Origin: DASXUL01 sp036504855
GTDB lineage: Bacteria; Armatimonadota; DTGP01; JAKQQT01
Direction: 5' to 3'
DNA length: 64,000 nt
NCBI GenBank assembly: GCA_036504855.1
Contig: DASXUL010000123.1
Span: forward strand, 31,107-95,106
How positions within the stretch are numbered: the stretch's first letter is position 1; every line of letters starts with the position of its first letter. Below are positions 14,784-23,983 of this stretch, one piece after another. The position numbers and the translations under genes are program-made. The notes under the pieces were generated by a model. That model saw only the letters and a list, made by a program, of their open reading frames with translations. It was not told where the DNA came from and searched no databases.

Positions 14784-16892
14784 CTACACGTCCAAGTCCT
14801 TCGCGTAGCGGGCGTTGGTGGTGATGAAGTCGCGGCGCGGCTCGACTTTGTCGCCCATCAGCATGGTGAACGTCTCGTCCGCCGCGATGGCGTCCTCCAT
14901 CTGGACCTGCACGATAGTGCGGAACTCCGGTTTCATCGTGGTGTCCGCCAGTTCCTCGGCGTTCATCTCGCCGAGGCCTTTGAAGCGGCCGATCTCATGC
15001 TTCTTGCCGCGGAGGCTTTTGCGGATATCCTTCAGCGCCTTGTCGTCGTAGACGTACTGCGTCTCCTTGCCCACGCGAACCCGGTAGAGCGGCGGCTGCG
15101 CGATGTACACGTGGCCCTCTTCAACCAGCGGGCGCATATAGCGAAACAGGAAGGTCAGCAGCAGGGTGCGAATGTGAGCGCCGTCGACGTCCGCATCGGT
15201 CATGATGATGAGGCGGTCATAGCGGAGCTTCTCCATGTTGAACGTCACGCCGCTATCGCGGCCATTGCCGTTTCCGTTGCCGCCCCCATTACCTCCGTTG
15301 TCGGCATCGTCGTTGTTTTCGCCGCCTTCGCTGGTGGCCGTTGTAGAGATGCCAGTGCCCATCGCCGTGATCAGAGAGCGGATCTCCAGGTTCTCGAGAG
15401 CGCGATGCGCCTGCACCTTTTCCACGTTGATCACCTTGCCGCGAAGCGGCAAAATGGCCTGGAACCGGCGGTCTCGCCCCATTTTGGCGGAGCCGCCAGC
15501 GGAGTCGCCTTCCACCAGGAAGAGCTCGCACTTGCTGGGGTCGCGTTCGCTGCAGTCGGCCAGCTTGCCGGGAAGGGCAGCGCTTTCGAGGGCGCTTTGG
15601 CGCTTCACCAACTCGGCCGCCTTGCGGGCCGCTTCCCGAGCCCGCTGAGCCGTGGTGGCCTTATCCATGATGCGCTTGCCCACAGCCGGGTTCTCTTCCA
15701 GGAACTCGGTGAGGCCTTCGCCCACGGAGGAGTTCACGATTCCCTCGACCTCGGGGTTGGCGAGTTTCACCTTCGTCTGGCTCTCGAACTGCGGGTCCAG
15801 CAAGTGAACGCTCACGATGGCCGTGAGGCCCTCGCGCACGTCGTCACCCTGGAAGTTCTGGTCCTTCTCTTTGAGCGCGCTCGTCTTTCGCGCGTAGTTG
15901 TTCAGCACGCGGGTGAGCGCCGTCTTCAGGCCCGAAACGTGGGTGCCTCCGAACAGCGTGTGGATGTTGTTCGCATAGCTGCGAAGGTTCTCCGCATAGC
16001 CGTCGTTGTACTGCAGAGCCACCTCCACCTCAACGTCACGGCCCAGAGGGTCCTGCGTTTTTCTCTGCAGCACGATCGGCGGATGGATGGCGTCCTTGTT
16101 CTTGTTCAACGCCTGAACGAACGCGGCCATGCCGCCCTCGTGGTAGAAAACGTCCTTGGGTGGGCGCTCCGGGGCCTCAATGGGAGCCTCTCCCTCTTCC
16201 GCCTCTTCTACCTCAATGGGCCGCAGGTCCTCAAAGGTGATGCGGATTCCGCTGTTGAGGTAGGAAAGGTCGCGCAGGCGATCCCGGATGATGTCGGCGT
16301 GCCAGTGAATGCTGCTGAAGATGTCTGGATCGGGGTGGAAGCGCACAAGGGTGCCAGTCTCATCGGACGGGCCGATCTCTTCGATCTCGCTTGTCTTGTA
16401 CCCGCGAGAGAAGGTCATCCTGAAGTGCTTGCCCAGTTGGAACACATCCACGTTCGTCCAATCGGACACGGCGTTCACGCAGGAGACGCCGACGCCGTGG
16501 AGGCCGCCGGAGAATTTGTAGGCGCTGGCCTTGCCGTCTTCCTTGAACTTGCCGCCGGCGTGCAACTGCGTCAGGGCGAGTTCCAGGCCGGAAACGCCCT
16601 CCTGGGTGTTGATGCCCGTGGGAATGCCGCGCCCATCGTCTCGCACGCTCATCGAGCCGTCATCGTGCAGAATGACCTCGATGTTCTTCGCATAGCCGGC
16701 GAGCGCTTCGTCGATGGAGTTGTCCACGACTTCGATGAACAGGTGATGCAAACCGCGCACATCCGTGCTGCCGATATACATAGCGGGCCGGCGGCGCACC
16801 GCCTCCAGCCCCTTCAACACCTGAATCTGGTCGGCGTCGTAACTGTCTCGGTTTTCAAACTGGTCGTTGCTCAGATTTCGATCTTTAGCCAC
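14784..16892 (-). CDS. gyrB: DNA gyrase subunit B
   Basis: 702-aa ATPase subunit of type II topoisomerase. The GHKL ATPase site is clear (VDNSIDEALAG about 57-66, DDGRGIPTG about 85-93, GGLHGVGVSCVNA about 129-141), then the transducer, the TOPRIM motifs (VEGDSAGGSAKMGRDR about 460-475; IMTDADVDGAHIRTLLL about 563-579) and the C-terminal GRFKGLGEMN (about 635-644). The start is GTG 16892 with GAGGG upstream. Two insertions stand out: an acidic Glu/Pro stretch at about 229-247 and a Gly/Asn/Asp-rich low-complexity run at about 516-549 inside TOPRIM. ParE is the alternative, but the overall pattern favours GyrB. gyrA is not in the window. Confidence 0.93.
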   Translation of the reverse strand: MAKDRNLSNDQFENRDSYDADQIQVLKGLEAVRRRPAMYIGSTDVRGLHHLFIEVVDNSIDEALAGYAKNIEVILHDDGSMSVRDDGRGIPTGINTQEGVSGLELALTQLHAGGKFKEDGKASAYKFSGGLHGVGVSCVNAVSDWTNVDVFQLGKHFRMTFSRGYKTSEIEEIGPSDETGTLVRFHPDPDIFSSIHWHADIIRDRLRDLSYLNSGIRITFEDLRPIEVEEAEEGEAPIEAPERPPKDVFYHEGGMAAFVQALNKNKDAIHPPIVLQRKTQDPLGRDVEVEVALQYNDGYAENLRSYANNIHTLFGGTHVSGLKTALTRVLNNYARKTSALKEKDQNFQGDDVREGLTAIVSVHLLDPQFESQTKVKLANPEVEGIVNSSVGEGLTEFLEENPAVGKRIMDKATTAQRAREAARKAAELVKRQSALESAALPGKLADCSERDPSKCELFLVEGDSAGGSAKMGRDRRFQAILPLRGKVINVEKVQAHRALENLEIRSLITAMGTGISTTATSEGGENNDDADNGGNGGGNGNGNGRDSGVTFNMEKLRYDRLIIMTDADVDGAHIRTLLLTFLFRYMRPLVEEGHVYIAQPPLYRVRVGKETQYVYDDKALKDIRKSLRGKKHEIGRFKGLGEMNAEELADTTMKPEFRTIVQVQMEDAIAADETFTMLMGDKVEPRRDFITTNARYAKDLDV

Positions 16893-17080
16893 AATTCCCT
16901 CTTTCGGCTTGCCCTCAAATACGTCTAGAAGCCTCCATAGTCCTATCTGTATTATAGCGCGTGGGGGGATACGGGCTCAACGTGGCAGCGGACCCGTCCG
17001 GCGCTCCGTGAACGCCCGCTTCCCAGATTCCGGAACCGATCGCGCTACAATGACACAAACACACTACGGAAGGATCATCC

Positions 17081-18196
17081 ATGGAGGCAGAACGAACCCC
17101 GAATGCGGGCCTAACGCCCCGCGCGGCCGTTAATCGCCTGGTGCCCTATTCGCCCGGCAAGCCCATCGCGGAAACCAAGCGCGAGTTCGGACTAACGGAC
17201 GTCATCAAGCTAGGATCGAACGAGAACCCGCTGGGCCCATCCCCAAAGGCCGTCCAGGCCATGCAGTGCGCTCTGGCGGAACTGCACCTCTATCCGGACG
17301 GCGCCGCCTTCTCCCTGAAGGAGGCTCTGGCGGCCCATTGCGGCGTGCCGTCCGAGTGCATCGCTATCGGTAACGGCTCGGACGAGCTGATCCACTACCT
17401 CGGCATTGCCTACCTGCGCACCGGCGATAACATCGTGCAAGGCAGCCCCACTTTTGTGCGCTACGAGTCCGCCGCCGTGCTGAACGAAGCCAACTGCATC
17501 AGCGTCCCCCTGAAGGATCTCACGCACGACGTGGACGCCATCGCGGATGCTCTCAATGACCGCACGCGCCTCGTGTTCCTCGCCAACCCCTGCAACCCCA
17601 CCGGCACGATGAACACGAAGGCCGAGGTGGAGCGCCTGATCGACCGGCTGCCCCCCCAGGCCCTCCTGGTCCTCGACGAGGCTTACGCCGAGTACGTCAC
17701 CAGCCCCGACTATCCCAACTCCTTGGACTACGTGAAGGCCGGAAAGCCGGTAATCGTGTTGAAGACATTCAGCAAGATCTACGGGATTGCGGGCCTGAGA
17801 GTGGGCTATGGCCTCGCTCGGCCGGACATCATCCGCGCTGTGGAGCAGGTTCGCGAGCCGTTCAACGTGAACACGCTGGCCCAGGTGGGCGCCCTGGCCG
17901 CCCTCTCGGATACGGAGCACTTGGAGCGCAGCCGCGCCAACAATACGGCGGGCCGCCGCGCGCTGGAGTCTGCCTTCACGGCGATGGGGCTGACCTACGC
18001 TCCCAGCCAGGGGAACTTCATCTTCGTGAACATCGGCACAGACTGCCGCCCAGTGTACCAGATGCTCCTCAGCAAGGGAGTCATCGTGCGTACCGGCGAC
18101 ATCTTCGGGTTGCCGACCTACCTGCGCGTCACCATCGGAACTCCCGCCGAGAATGCCCGGTTCCTTGCCGAACTGAGCGCGGCGCTGATCGGATAG
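17081..18196 (+). CDS. hisC: Histidinol-phosphate aminotransferase
   Basis: PLP-dependent fold-type I aminotransferase of 371 aa that converts imidazole-acetol phosphate to histidinol phosphate in histidine synthesis. Visible motifs: LGSNENPLGPSP near residue 45, NGSDELI (about 99), NPCNPTG (about 170), LDEAYAEY (about 198), and the cofactor lysine Lys232 in TFSKIYGIAGLRVGY. The start is ATG 17081 with GGAAGGA upstream. A TACAAT box at 17046 may be its -10. It is monocistronic as far as I can see; other his genes are absent here. Related enzymes of the same class act on aromatic amino acids, so the assignment is by motif pattern. Confidence 0.9.
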   Translation: MEAERTPNAGLTPRAAVNRLVPYSPGKPIAETKREFGLTDVIKLGSNENPLGPSPKAVQAMQCALAELHLYPDGAAFSLKEALAAHCGVPSECIAIGNGSDELIHYLGIAYLRTGDNIVQGSPTFVRYESAAVLNEANCISVPLKDLTHDVDAIADALNDRTRLVFLANPCNPTGTMNTKAEVERLIDRLPPQALLVLDEAYAEYVTSPDYPNSLDYVKAGKPVIVLKTFSKIYGIAGLRVGYGLARPDIIRAVEQVREPFNVNTLAQVGALAALSDTEHLERSRANNTAGRRALESAFTAMGLTYAPSQGNFIFVNIGTDCRPVYQMLLSKGVIVRTGDIFGLPTYLRVTIGTPAENARFLAELSAALIG

Positions 18197-18306
18197 TCGT
18201 AGGTCGTCAGTGATCAGTTTCAGTCAGAGGGTCTTCCACGACATGAGGGCCTCGGCATGGGCAAGCCTTCTGGCTGACAACTGATGACTGACGGCTTACA
18301 ACTACC
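18197..18306. repeat. TCAGT-family palindromic repeat (copy 1)
   Basis: Begins directly after the hisC stop. The left part (AGTCGTAGGTCGTCAGTGAT) and the right part (ATGACTGACGGCTTACAACT) form an imperfect inverted repeat around about 40 bp of unrelated sequence. Further copies are at 26080, 31112 and 46921. Confidence 0.75.
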
Positions 18307-18344
18307 AACTTCCCCTACTCTTCCAGCCACAGGATGCCGACACT

Positions 18345-19367
18345 ATGTTCAGTACAAGATTGAGCGTGAAACTGGCGCTTGCCCTCGCGGTCTGTGCGCC
18401 GGCCCTGGCGAAACCGATGCAGCGGGATGTTGTAGGCTATTTCTGGGTTCCCGACAACGATTCGTCGCCCTACTGGACGCTGGCGGATCATTCCGATTGC
18501 CTTACAGCCATCGCTCCCACCTGGCTGAGCTACGACGCATCGGGCAAGTTCAACAACAATTCGGACCCGCGGACGCTCAAGTTCGCGAAGGGGCGGGGCC
18601 TTAAGGTCACGCCGCTTGTGGCGAACAGCCCATTCCGGGCCGACGTAGCGCGCCTTATCTTCGCCGACGACGCCGCGGTAACCCGCAACGTGGACTTGCT
18701 GCTGAAGACCATCGCCGGCCTCGGCGCGGACGGCATCAACGTTGATATTGAGGGCGTGGCTCCGGCCGACCGTGGGCTCTACAACAAGTTCATAGAGGCG
18801 CTCTGCGAGGCCTTCCACGCTCGGAAGTTGGTTGTAACAGCCGACCTGCCGGCGAAGACTTCGGACTCTCCGAACGCTGATTGGGCCGGGTTCGCGGACT
18901 ACGCGTTTCTGGGGAAGCACCTGGATCAGCTTCAGTTGATGTGCTACGACTATCACTGGAGCGGCGGCCCGGCCGGCCCGATAGCGCCAATCGAATGGGT
19001 GCGCAAGGTGGCGGAGTACGCGAAAAGCGTGGCCCCGAAAGAGAAGATCATCATCGGCATCCCGTTCTACGGCTATGACTGGCCGCCCAGCGGAAGCGCG
19101 AATGAAGTTACTGGCGTCCGGGCACAGGAATTGCTGAAGACCGAAGGGCGCAAGCCGGAGTGGGATGCGGAGGCGCAGGCCCATTGGCTGAAGTACAAAG
19201 ACGCGGCAGGCGTTGAGAGAACAGCATATTTTGAGGACTCCGGATCCGTCTCGGCCCGCCTGCAGGTGGCTCGCGAAACAGGCGTCGGCGGCGTGTCGAT
19301 CTGGCGCCTGGGCGACGAAACGCCCGACTTCTTCGGGCCGCTGAAACGGTATCGCGACGGGCGGTAA
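18345..19367 (+). CDS. Secreted GH18-family protein
   Basis: 340 aa, with signal peptide (MFSTRLSVKLALALAVCAPALA). The fold is GH18 of the spore-germination/YaaH kind: the strand-4 motif is DGINVDIE, with Asp129, Asp134 and the catalytic Glu136; the usual fourth-position Asp of DGIDIDWE is Asn132. Further barrel motifs: MCYDYHWSGGP (about 200) and IGIPFYGYDWP (about 240). GH18 enzymes cleave chitin, chito-oligomers or peptidoglycan sugars. With the catalytic Glu kept, activity is plausible, but the Asn substitution may lower it. Exported. No linked chitin genes, although a GH20 enzyme lies 12 kb downstream. Confidence 0.85.
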   Translation: MFSTRLSVKLALALAVCAPALAKPMQRDVVGYFWVPDNDSSPYWTLADHSDCLTAIAPTWLSYDASGKFNNNSDPRTLKFAKGRGLKVTPLVANSPFRADVARLIFADDAAVTRNVDLLLKTIAGLGADGINVDIEGVAPADRGLYNKFIEALCEAFHARKLVVTADLPAKTSDSPNADWAGFADYAFLGKHLDQLQLMCYDYHWSGGPAGPIAPIEWVRKVAEYAKSVAPKEKIIIGIPFYGYDWPPSGSANEVTGVRAQELLKTEGRKPEWDAEAQAHWLKYKDAAGVERTAYFEDSGSVSARLQVARETGVGGVSIWRLGDETPDFFGPLKRYRDGR

Positions 19368-19403
19368 GCGCGTGCGAAGGACCGCATGTGAATGTCCGTT
19401 AGG

Positions 19404-19432
19404 TTGACAGTGATATCCGGATGTGAGATGCT
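19404..19432 (+). promoter_or_regulatory. Possible promoter for the HD-GYP gene
   Basis: A perfect TTGACA (19404-19409) is followed after 17 nt by GATGCT, a poor -10. It would give a leader of about 170 nt. Weak because of the -10. Confidence 0.3.
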
Positions 19433-19612
19433 GGAGGCGCCGGACCGGCGGTGCGGCCATTGATGGCGCAGACGCGATCGGGCGCCGCCCATGAGATGAA
19501 GAAGCCGGCTCGTTGAGGCACAACGGGATCGGGCTGATGCGAATGTTCCGGCCTCTCCACGCGCTTCGTCCGTCGTGGCGGAAACCCGGAACGCGGATTG
19601 CCAAAGGCGACA

Positions 19613-21994
19613 ATGCGCTTTCACGAATTACCGAAGGCTACACAGAACGTCATACTGGTAACCGTGGTCATCGCCACGGCCGCCGGCTCCTCTACGCTCG
19701 CCTATGTCCACCAGTTCTCCATCACCCCCTTTCAGTTAGCCCTCTGCTGCGCGATGTGTTCGGCCCTCGAGCTGCTTCAGATCGAGCTCACCGCCGAAAA
19801 GAGCCGCATGAGTCTCAGCTTCGCCGGCCTTCTCGGCGTGGTGATGATGTTCGGCCCGGCGACCGGCGCGCTTGTTGGCCTCGTGGAGGGCGCAACCGGC
19901 AACTTCGTCCGGCACGATCCCCAGACGCACCGACGCCATTTCGCGATGCCAGACGCGAAGAAGCTGGTCTTCAACACCTTCAACCATTCCCTCAGCGCCA
20001 GCATGGCCGGGCTCGTGTATGTTTGGGCCGGCGGCACGGTGGGCTGGGTGAACCAGAACGCCATTGTCCCCGCGTTGCTGGCGACGATGGCTTACTTCCA
20101 GGTGAACACGTGGGGCACCGCGGCGGTTGTGGCAACCTCCAAGCAGTTGGACATTGTGGAAGTCTGGCATGAGAACTTCCTCTGGACGGCGCCGCAGAGC
20201 CTTATGTCCTACTCCGCCGTTCTGGTTGGCCTCTGGATCTATAGCGCCATGCAGACGGCGTGGATCGTCTTCCTCGTGATCCCGCCGGTGTGGGTGGTCT
20301 ATTACTCGTACCGCCTGTACATGGACAAGATCCGGCACGACCTGGATCACATCAGCGCCCTCAACACCCTGAATAACTCGATCATCACGTCGCTGGCCAC
20401 CGCCATCGACGCGAAGGACCACTACACCAACAAGCACCTCTCCCGCGTTCAGTGCTACGCGCTCGCTATCTCAGACCATCTTGGCCTCTGCGCGGCGGAG
20501 CGGGAGGCTGTGCGCTGCGCGGCCCTCGTGCATGACATTGGCAAGCTGGGAGTTCCCGAGCACATCCTCACCAAGCCCGGCAAGCTCACCCCGGCGGAAT
20601 TCGACCGCATGAAGCAGCACGTGGCCATCGGAGCCGCCATCTTGCGCCCAGTGAACTTCCCCTGGCCGGTGGTTGACGTCGTTCTGGGCCACCACGAGCG
20701 GTGGGACGGCCTGGGCTATCCGAACGGGCTGAAGGGCGAGGAGATCCCCATTGGCGCGCGGGTGATCGCGCTGGCCGATGTTTTCGACGCCCTCACTTCG
20801 GACCGCCCCTACCGCAAGGCCATGGCCCACGAAGAGGCGTATTCGTACATCTGCAAGCACTCTGGAACGCATTTCGATCCGCGTGTGGTGGAAGCGCTCG
20901 TTTCGGTGATGGAGCTCTGCGAACGACAGATGGCCGAGTTGGGCGACGGCGAACCCGAAGGCCTGGGCGACGTTACTATCCATCACAAGATCAGCGATGA
21001 AGTGATGGAGCAAATCGCGCGAGCGAACTCCGAGTTCTTCGCCATGTACGACCCCAGCCAGAATGTGCGGGGAACGTTCAGCCTCGATGCCTCCATGCAA
21101 GCCGTCATCGAGAAGGTCCAGAAGCTCGTTCCGTTCGACACTTGCGCCATCTTCCTGGAACACAGCGATGCGGAACTGCGCGTTGAGGCCGTCTCCGGCA
21201 TGTACAGCGACCTGCTGTTTGGGATGAAGGTGGAGATCGGCGAGGGGCTGGCCGGCCGCGTGTTCCGCGATCTGGAGCCCGTCGTCAACGCCCCCGCGTC
21301 GCACGACGTCGGCCGCAAGGTGCCTTACACGCAGACGCTTGAGCTGAACTCCTCTCTGGTGGTTCCCCTGCGGGCCAACGGCAAGACCCTTGGCGCCCTC
21401 GCCGTCTACCATTCCAGCTACAACATCTACACATCGGACCATGCCCGCCTGCTGGTGCTGGTAGCGGAACACACCGCCAACACCGTGGAAGCGGCGCGGC
21501 GCCTCCAGAACTCGCAGGACCTGGGCCTAACCGATCTTCTGACCGGTCTCCCCAACGCCCGTATGCTGAATAACTGGATGACGATGCGCCTGGAGGAATC
21601 TAGGCAGACCCGCGAGGCCTTTGCGGTCGTCTTGATCGATCTCGACGATTTCGCGCTGGTGAATGAGACTCTGGGGCACGAACGGGGTGATGATATCCTC
21701 CGGGAAGCCGCCGCGGCGATGCAGAACTGCGTGCGATCCGCGGACATGCTGGCTCGCTACGCCAGCGACGAGTTCATCCTCGTGATCCCAAACTCGGACC
21801 CGGAGATGGTGCGGCAACTCTGCCATCGCCTCGCCGACTCCGTCGCCAGCATCGGCCGGCATGACCATCTGCGAATGGGCGCCAGCATTGGATGCGCTGT
21901 CTACCCCGATGATGGCCTGAACGCCCGCGAGTTGATTGAGATCGCTAACGCCCATATGTACGCGGATAAGAACGCTCGCAAAGAGCGAGAGTAA
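19613..21994 (+). CDS. Membrane HD-GYP phosphodiesterase with GAF and GGDEF domains
   Basis: 793-aa cyclic-di-GMP signalling protein. About five hydrophobic segments (residues 10-225) form a membrane sensor. The HD-GYP phosphodiesterase domain follows (about 250-440), with His307-Asp308 in HDIGKLG and GLGYPNGLKGEEIP as the GYP part. A GAF domain lies at about 490-630, then a GGDEF domain (about 640-793) that begins normally (LTDLLTGLPN) but whose signature is ASDEF at 717-721, not GGDEF. The first two positions are altered, so cyclase activity is doubtful; the domain may bind GTP or regulate. The start is ATG 19613 with AAAGG upstream; an earlier in-frame start would add five residues. Confidence 0.85.
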   Translation: MRFHELPKATQNVILVTVVIATAAGSSTLAYVHQFSITPFQLALCCAMCSALELLQIELTAEKSRMSLSFAGLLGVVMMFGPATGALVGLVEGATGNFVRHDPQTHRRHFAMPDAKKLVFNTFNHSLSASMAGLVYVWAGGTVGWVNQNAIVPALLATMAYFQVNTWGTAAVVATSKQLDIVEVWHENFLWTAPQSLMSYSAVLVGLWIYSAMQTAWIVFLVIPPVWVVYYSYRLYMDKIRHDLDHISALNTLNNSIITSLATAIDAKDHYTNKHLSRVQCYALAISDHLGLCAAEREAVRCAALVHDIGKLGVPEHILTKPGKLTPAEFDRMKQHVAIGAAILRPVNFPWPVVDVVLGHHERWDGLGYPNGLKGEEIPIGARVIALADVFDALTSDRPYRKAMAHEEAYSYICKHSGTHFDPRVVEALVSVMELCERQMAELGDGEPEGLGDVTIHHKISDEVMEQIARANSEFFAMYDPSQNVRGTFSLDASMQAVIEKVQKLVPFDTCAIFLEHSDAELRVEAVSGMYSDLLFGMKVEIGEGLAGRVFRDLEPVVNAPASHDVGRKVPYTQTLELNSSLVVPLRANGKTLGALAVYHSSYNIYTSDHARLLVLVAEHTANTVEAARRLQNSQDLGLTDLLTGLPNARMLNNWMTMRLEESRQTREAFAVVLIDLDDFALVNETLGHERGDDILREAAAAMQNCVRSADMLARYASDEFILVIPNSDPEMVRQLCHRLADSVASIGRHDHLRMGASIGCAVYPDDGLNARELIEIANAHMYADKNARKERE

Positions 21995-22031
21995 CCGGTC
22001 CGTGGCAGTGTCCTACCGCTGCCGCGCGGAT

Positions 22032-22061
22032 TTGGCCGGCCTCCGGCAGGCGTCGTATAAT
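22032..22061 (+). promoter_or_regulatory. Promoter for gpmI
   Basis: TTGGCC (22032-22037), an 18-nt spacer and a perfect TATAAT (22056-22061). Transcription would start near 22068, about 200 nt before the gpmI start, so a long leader is predicted. The leader has short open frames but nothing I can name. Confidence 0.6.
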
Positions 22062-22266
22062 CGTTTGAGAAGCCCGCATCGCGGAACGGCTAGCGCCGGC
22101 GCGACGGCGGGCTTGTTGACGTAAGGGAGACGATGCGCGCGTTGTGGTGTTGGCATGTATGGCCGCCTCCGAGGGCGGCGCGCGCATTCGCGATGGAATC
22201 GAACGCGGTTTTCGGGTGTGGCCCGCGCTAGTGGCCGCGCCGCCAAACGGGAGAGATGGTTACCAT

Positions 22267-23853
22267 ATGGCATCAGCAGAAACAGACGGCCGGAAGGCCA
22301 CCCCGATGGTCCTCATCATCCGCGACGGCTGGGGAGTGAACCCAGACCCGCGCGATATGGTGAACGCCGACGGCAATGCGGTTCTGATGGCGAAAACGCC
22401 GGTGCAGGACCGGATGCTGGCGGAGTGCCCGCATTCGCTACTCACCACATCGGGAATGGCCGTTGGCCTCCCGGAAGGACAGATGGGCAACTCCGAGGTT
22501 GGGCACCTCAACATCGGCGCCGGTCGAGTAGTCTACCAGGAGCTCACCCGCATCTCCAAGGCCATCGTCGACGGCGACTTCTTCGAGGCGCAGGCGTTGG
22601 TGGGCGCCGTGGAGCGCGTTAAGCAGGACGGCGGCACGCTGCACCTCATCGGGCTCTGCTCCGACGGCGGCGTCCACAGCCATCTGGATCATCTCTACGC
22701 GCTGCTGCGCCTGGCACGGGATCGCGGGCTCAGCCGCGTGGCGATCCATTGCCTGATGGACGGGCGGGACACCTCCCCCACCAGCGGGGTCGAATACCTC
22801 CAGCAGATCCAGGATGCCATCGCCGAGATCGGCGTAGGGCACATCGCCACCGTGATCGGCCGCTACTTCGCGATGGACCGCGATAAGCGCTGGGATCGCG
22901 TGGCAAAGGCCTACGAAGCGCTTACGTTGGGCGCGGGGCGCGTGCTTCCCGACCCGGTTGCCGCGATGCGGACCTGGTATGGCGAGGGGACGACGGATGA
23001 GTTCGTCCCGCCCACCGTCATCGCTGCCGGAGACGCCGCCCTGCCGGAGAACACAATCCGCGACGGCGACGCCGTCATCTTCTTCAACTTCCGCGCGGAC
23101 CGCGCTCGCGAGATCACTACGGCCCTCGCCTTCGAGGACTTCAAGGGATTCGAGCGCGCCATCGTTCCGAAGATCGAGTTCGTGTGCCTCACCGAGTACG
23201 ATGAGAAATTCGGCCTCCCGGTGGCGTTCCCGTCTTCCCAGTTATCCAACACCCTATCCGACGTGCTCGCCGCCCATGGCCTCAAACAGCTTCGCATCGC
23301 CGAAACGGAGAAGTACCCGCACGTAACCTACTTCTTCAACGGCGGTGATGAAGTCCCATCGCCAGGTGAGGATAGGTATCTGGTCCCCTCCCCCAAGGTC
23401 GCCACGTACGACATGAAGCCGTCGATGAGCGCCAACGAAGTGACCGAAGAGCTGTTGAAGCGTCTGAAGGCCGGCATGTATGACGTGGTGATCTTGAACT
23501 ATGCCAACGCGGACATGGTGGGACACACGGGCGTCCTTGAAGCCGCCATCGAGGCCGTTGAGACGGTGGACAAGTGCGTCGGCCAGGTGCTGGAGACGGT
23601 TCTGGAACAGGGCGGCTGCGTGTTCGTCACCGCTGACCACGGAAACGCCGAACGCCTTCTGGACGTTGACGGAAAGCCGTTCACATCGCACACAACCTAT
23701 CCGGTGAACCTCTTCTACGTCGCGCGCGACGCCGCGGAATGGACGCTGCGGGACGGCATTCTGTCTGATATCGCGCCCACAATGTTGAGCCGCCTCGGCC
23801 TTCCCATCCCGCCGGAGATGACCGGTAAGCCGCTGCTCTGCCGCAAGAGCTGA
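22267..23853 (+). CDS. gpmI: Cofactor-independent phosphoglycerate mutase
   Basis: 528-aa manganese enzyme interconverting 3- and 2-phosphoglycerate in glycolysis. The start is ATG 22267; an upstream in-frame start would add 41 unlike residues. Motifs of the alkaline-phosphatase superfamily: IIRDGWG near the N-terminus, GQMGNSEVGHLNIGAGR with the phosphoryl-carrying Ser76, CLMDGRDT (about 162), FFNFRADRARE (about 275), YANADMVGHTG (about 417) and VTADHGNAE (about 455). The length matches GpmI and not the 240-aa GpmA. The preceding leader (about 200 nt) is long. Cytoplasmic. Confidence 0.93.
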   Translation: MASAETDGRKATPMVLIIRDGWGVNPDPRDMVNADGNAVLMAKTPVQDRMLAECPHSLLTTSGMAVGLPEGQMGNSEVGHLNIGAGRVVYQELTRISKAIVDGDFFEAQALVGAVERVKQDGGTLHLIGLCSDGGVHSHLDHLYALLRLARDRGLSRVAIHCLMDGRDTSPTSGVEYLQQIQDAIAEIGVGHIATVIGRYFAMDRDKRWDRVAKAYEALTLGAGRVLPDPVAAMRTWYGEGTTDEFVPPTVIAAGDAALPENTIRDGDAVIFFNFRADRAREITTALAFEDFKGFERAIVPKIEFVCLTEYDEKFGLPVAFPSSQLSNTLSDVLAAHGLKQLRIAETEKYPHVTYFFNGGDEVPSPGEDRYLVPSPKVATYDMKPSMSANEVTEELLKRLKAGMYDVVILNYANADMVGHTGVLEAAIEAVETVDKCVGQVLETVLEQGGCVFVTADHGNAERLLDVDGKPFTSHTTYPVNLFYVARDAAEWTLRDGILSDIAPTMLSRLGLPIPPEMTGKPLLCRKS

Positions 23854-23983
23854 TTCGCCTGGTCCCCGAGGGACTGGCTGTTAACCTGGACAACGTCATC
23901 GCGCCGTGATCTCACGGCGCGATTGCGTCGTTCGTTCTCTGAGCCTGCCCCTCTGGGCCGGATCGCCACAGGAAACCAACTTC

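Noticed and set aside
14775..16928. 717-codon open frame antisense to gyrB
   Set aside because: It is the mirror of a clear gyrB with all motifs; the translation is His/Val/Ala-rich with no recognisable domain. High GC makes long antisense frames common.
18315..19613. 432-codon open frame antisense to the GH18 gene
   Set aside because: Shadow with no ribosome site; the plus-strand frame has a signal peptide and DGINVDIE.
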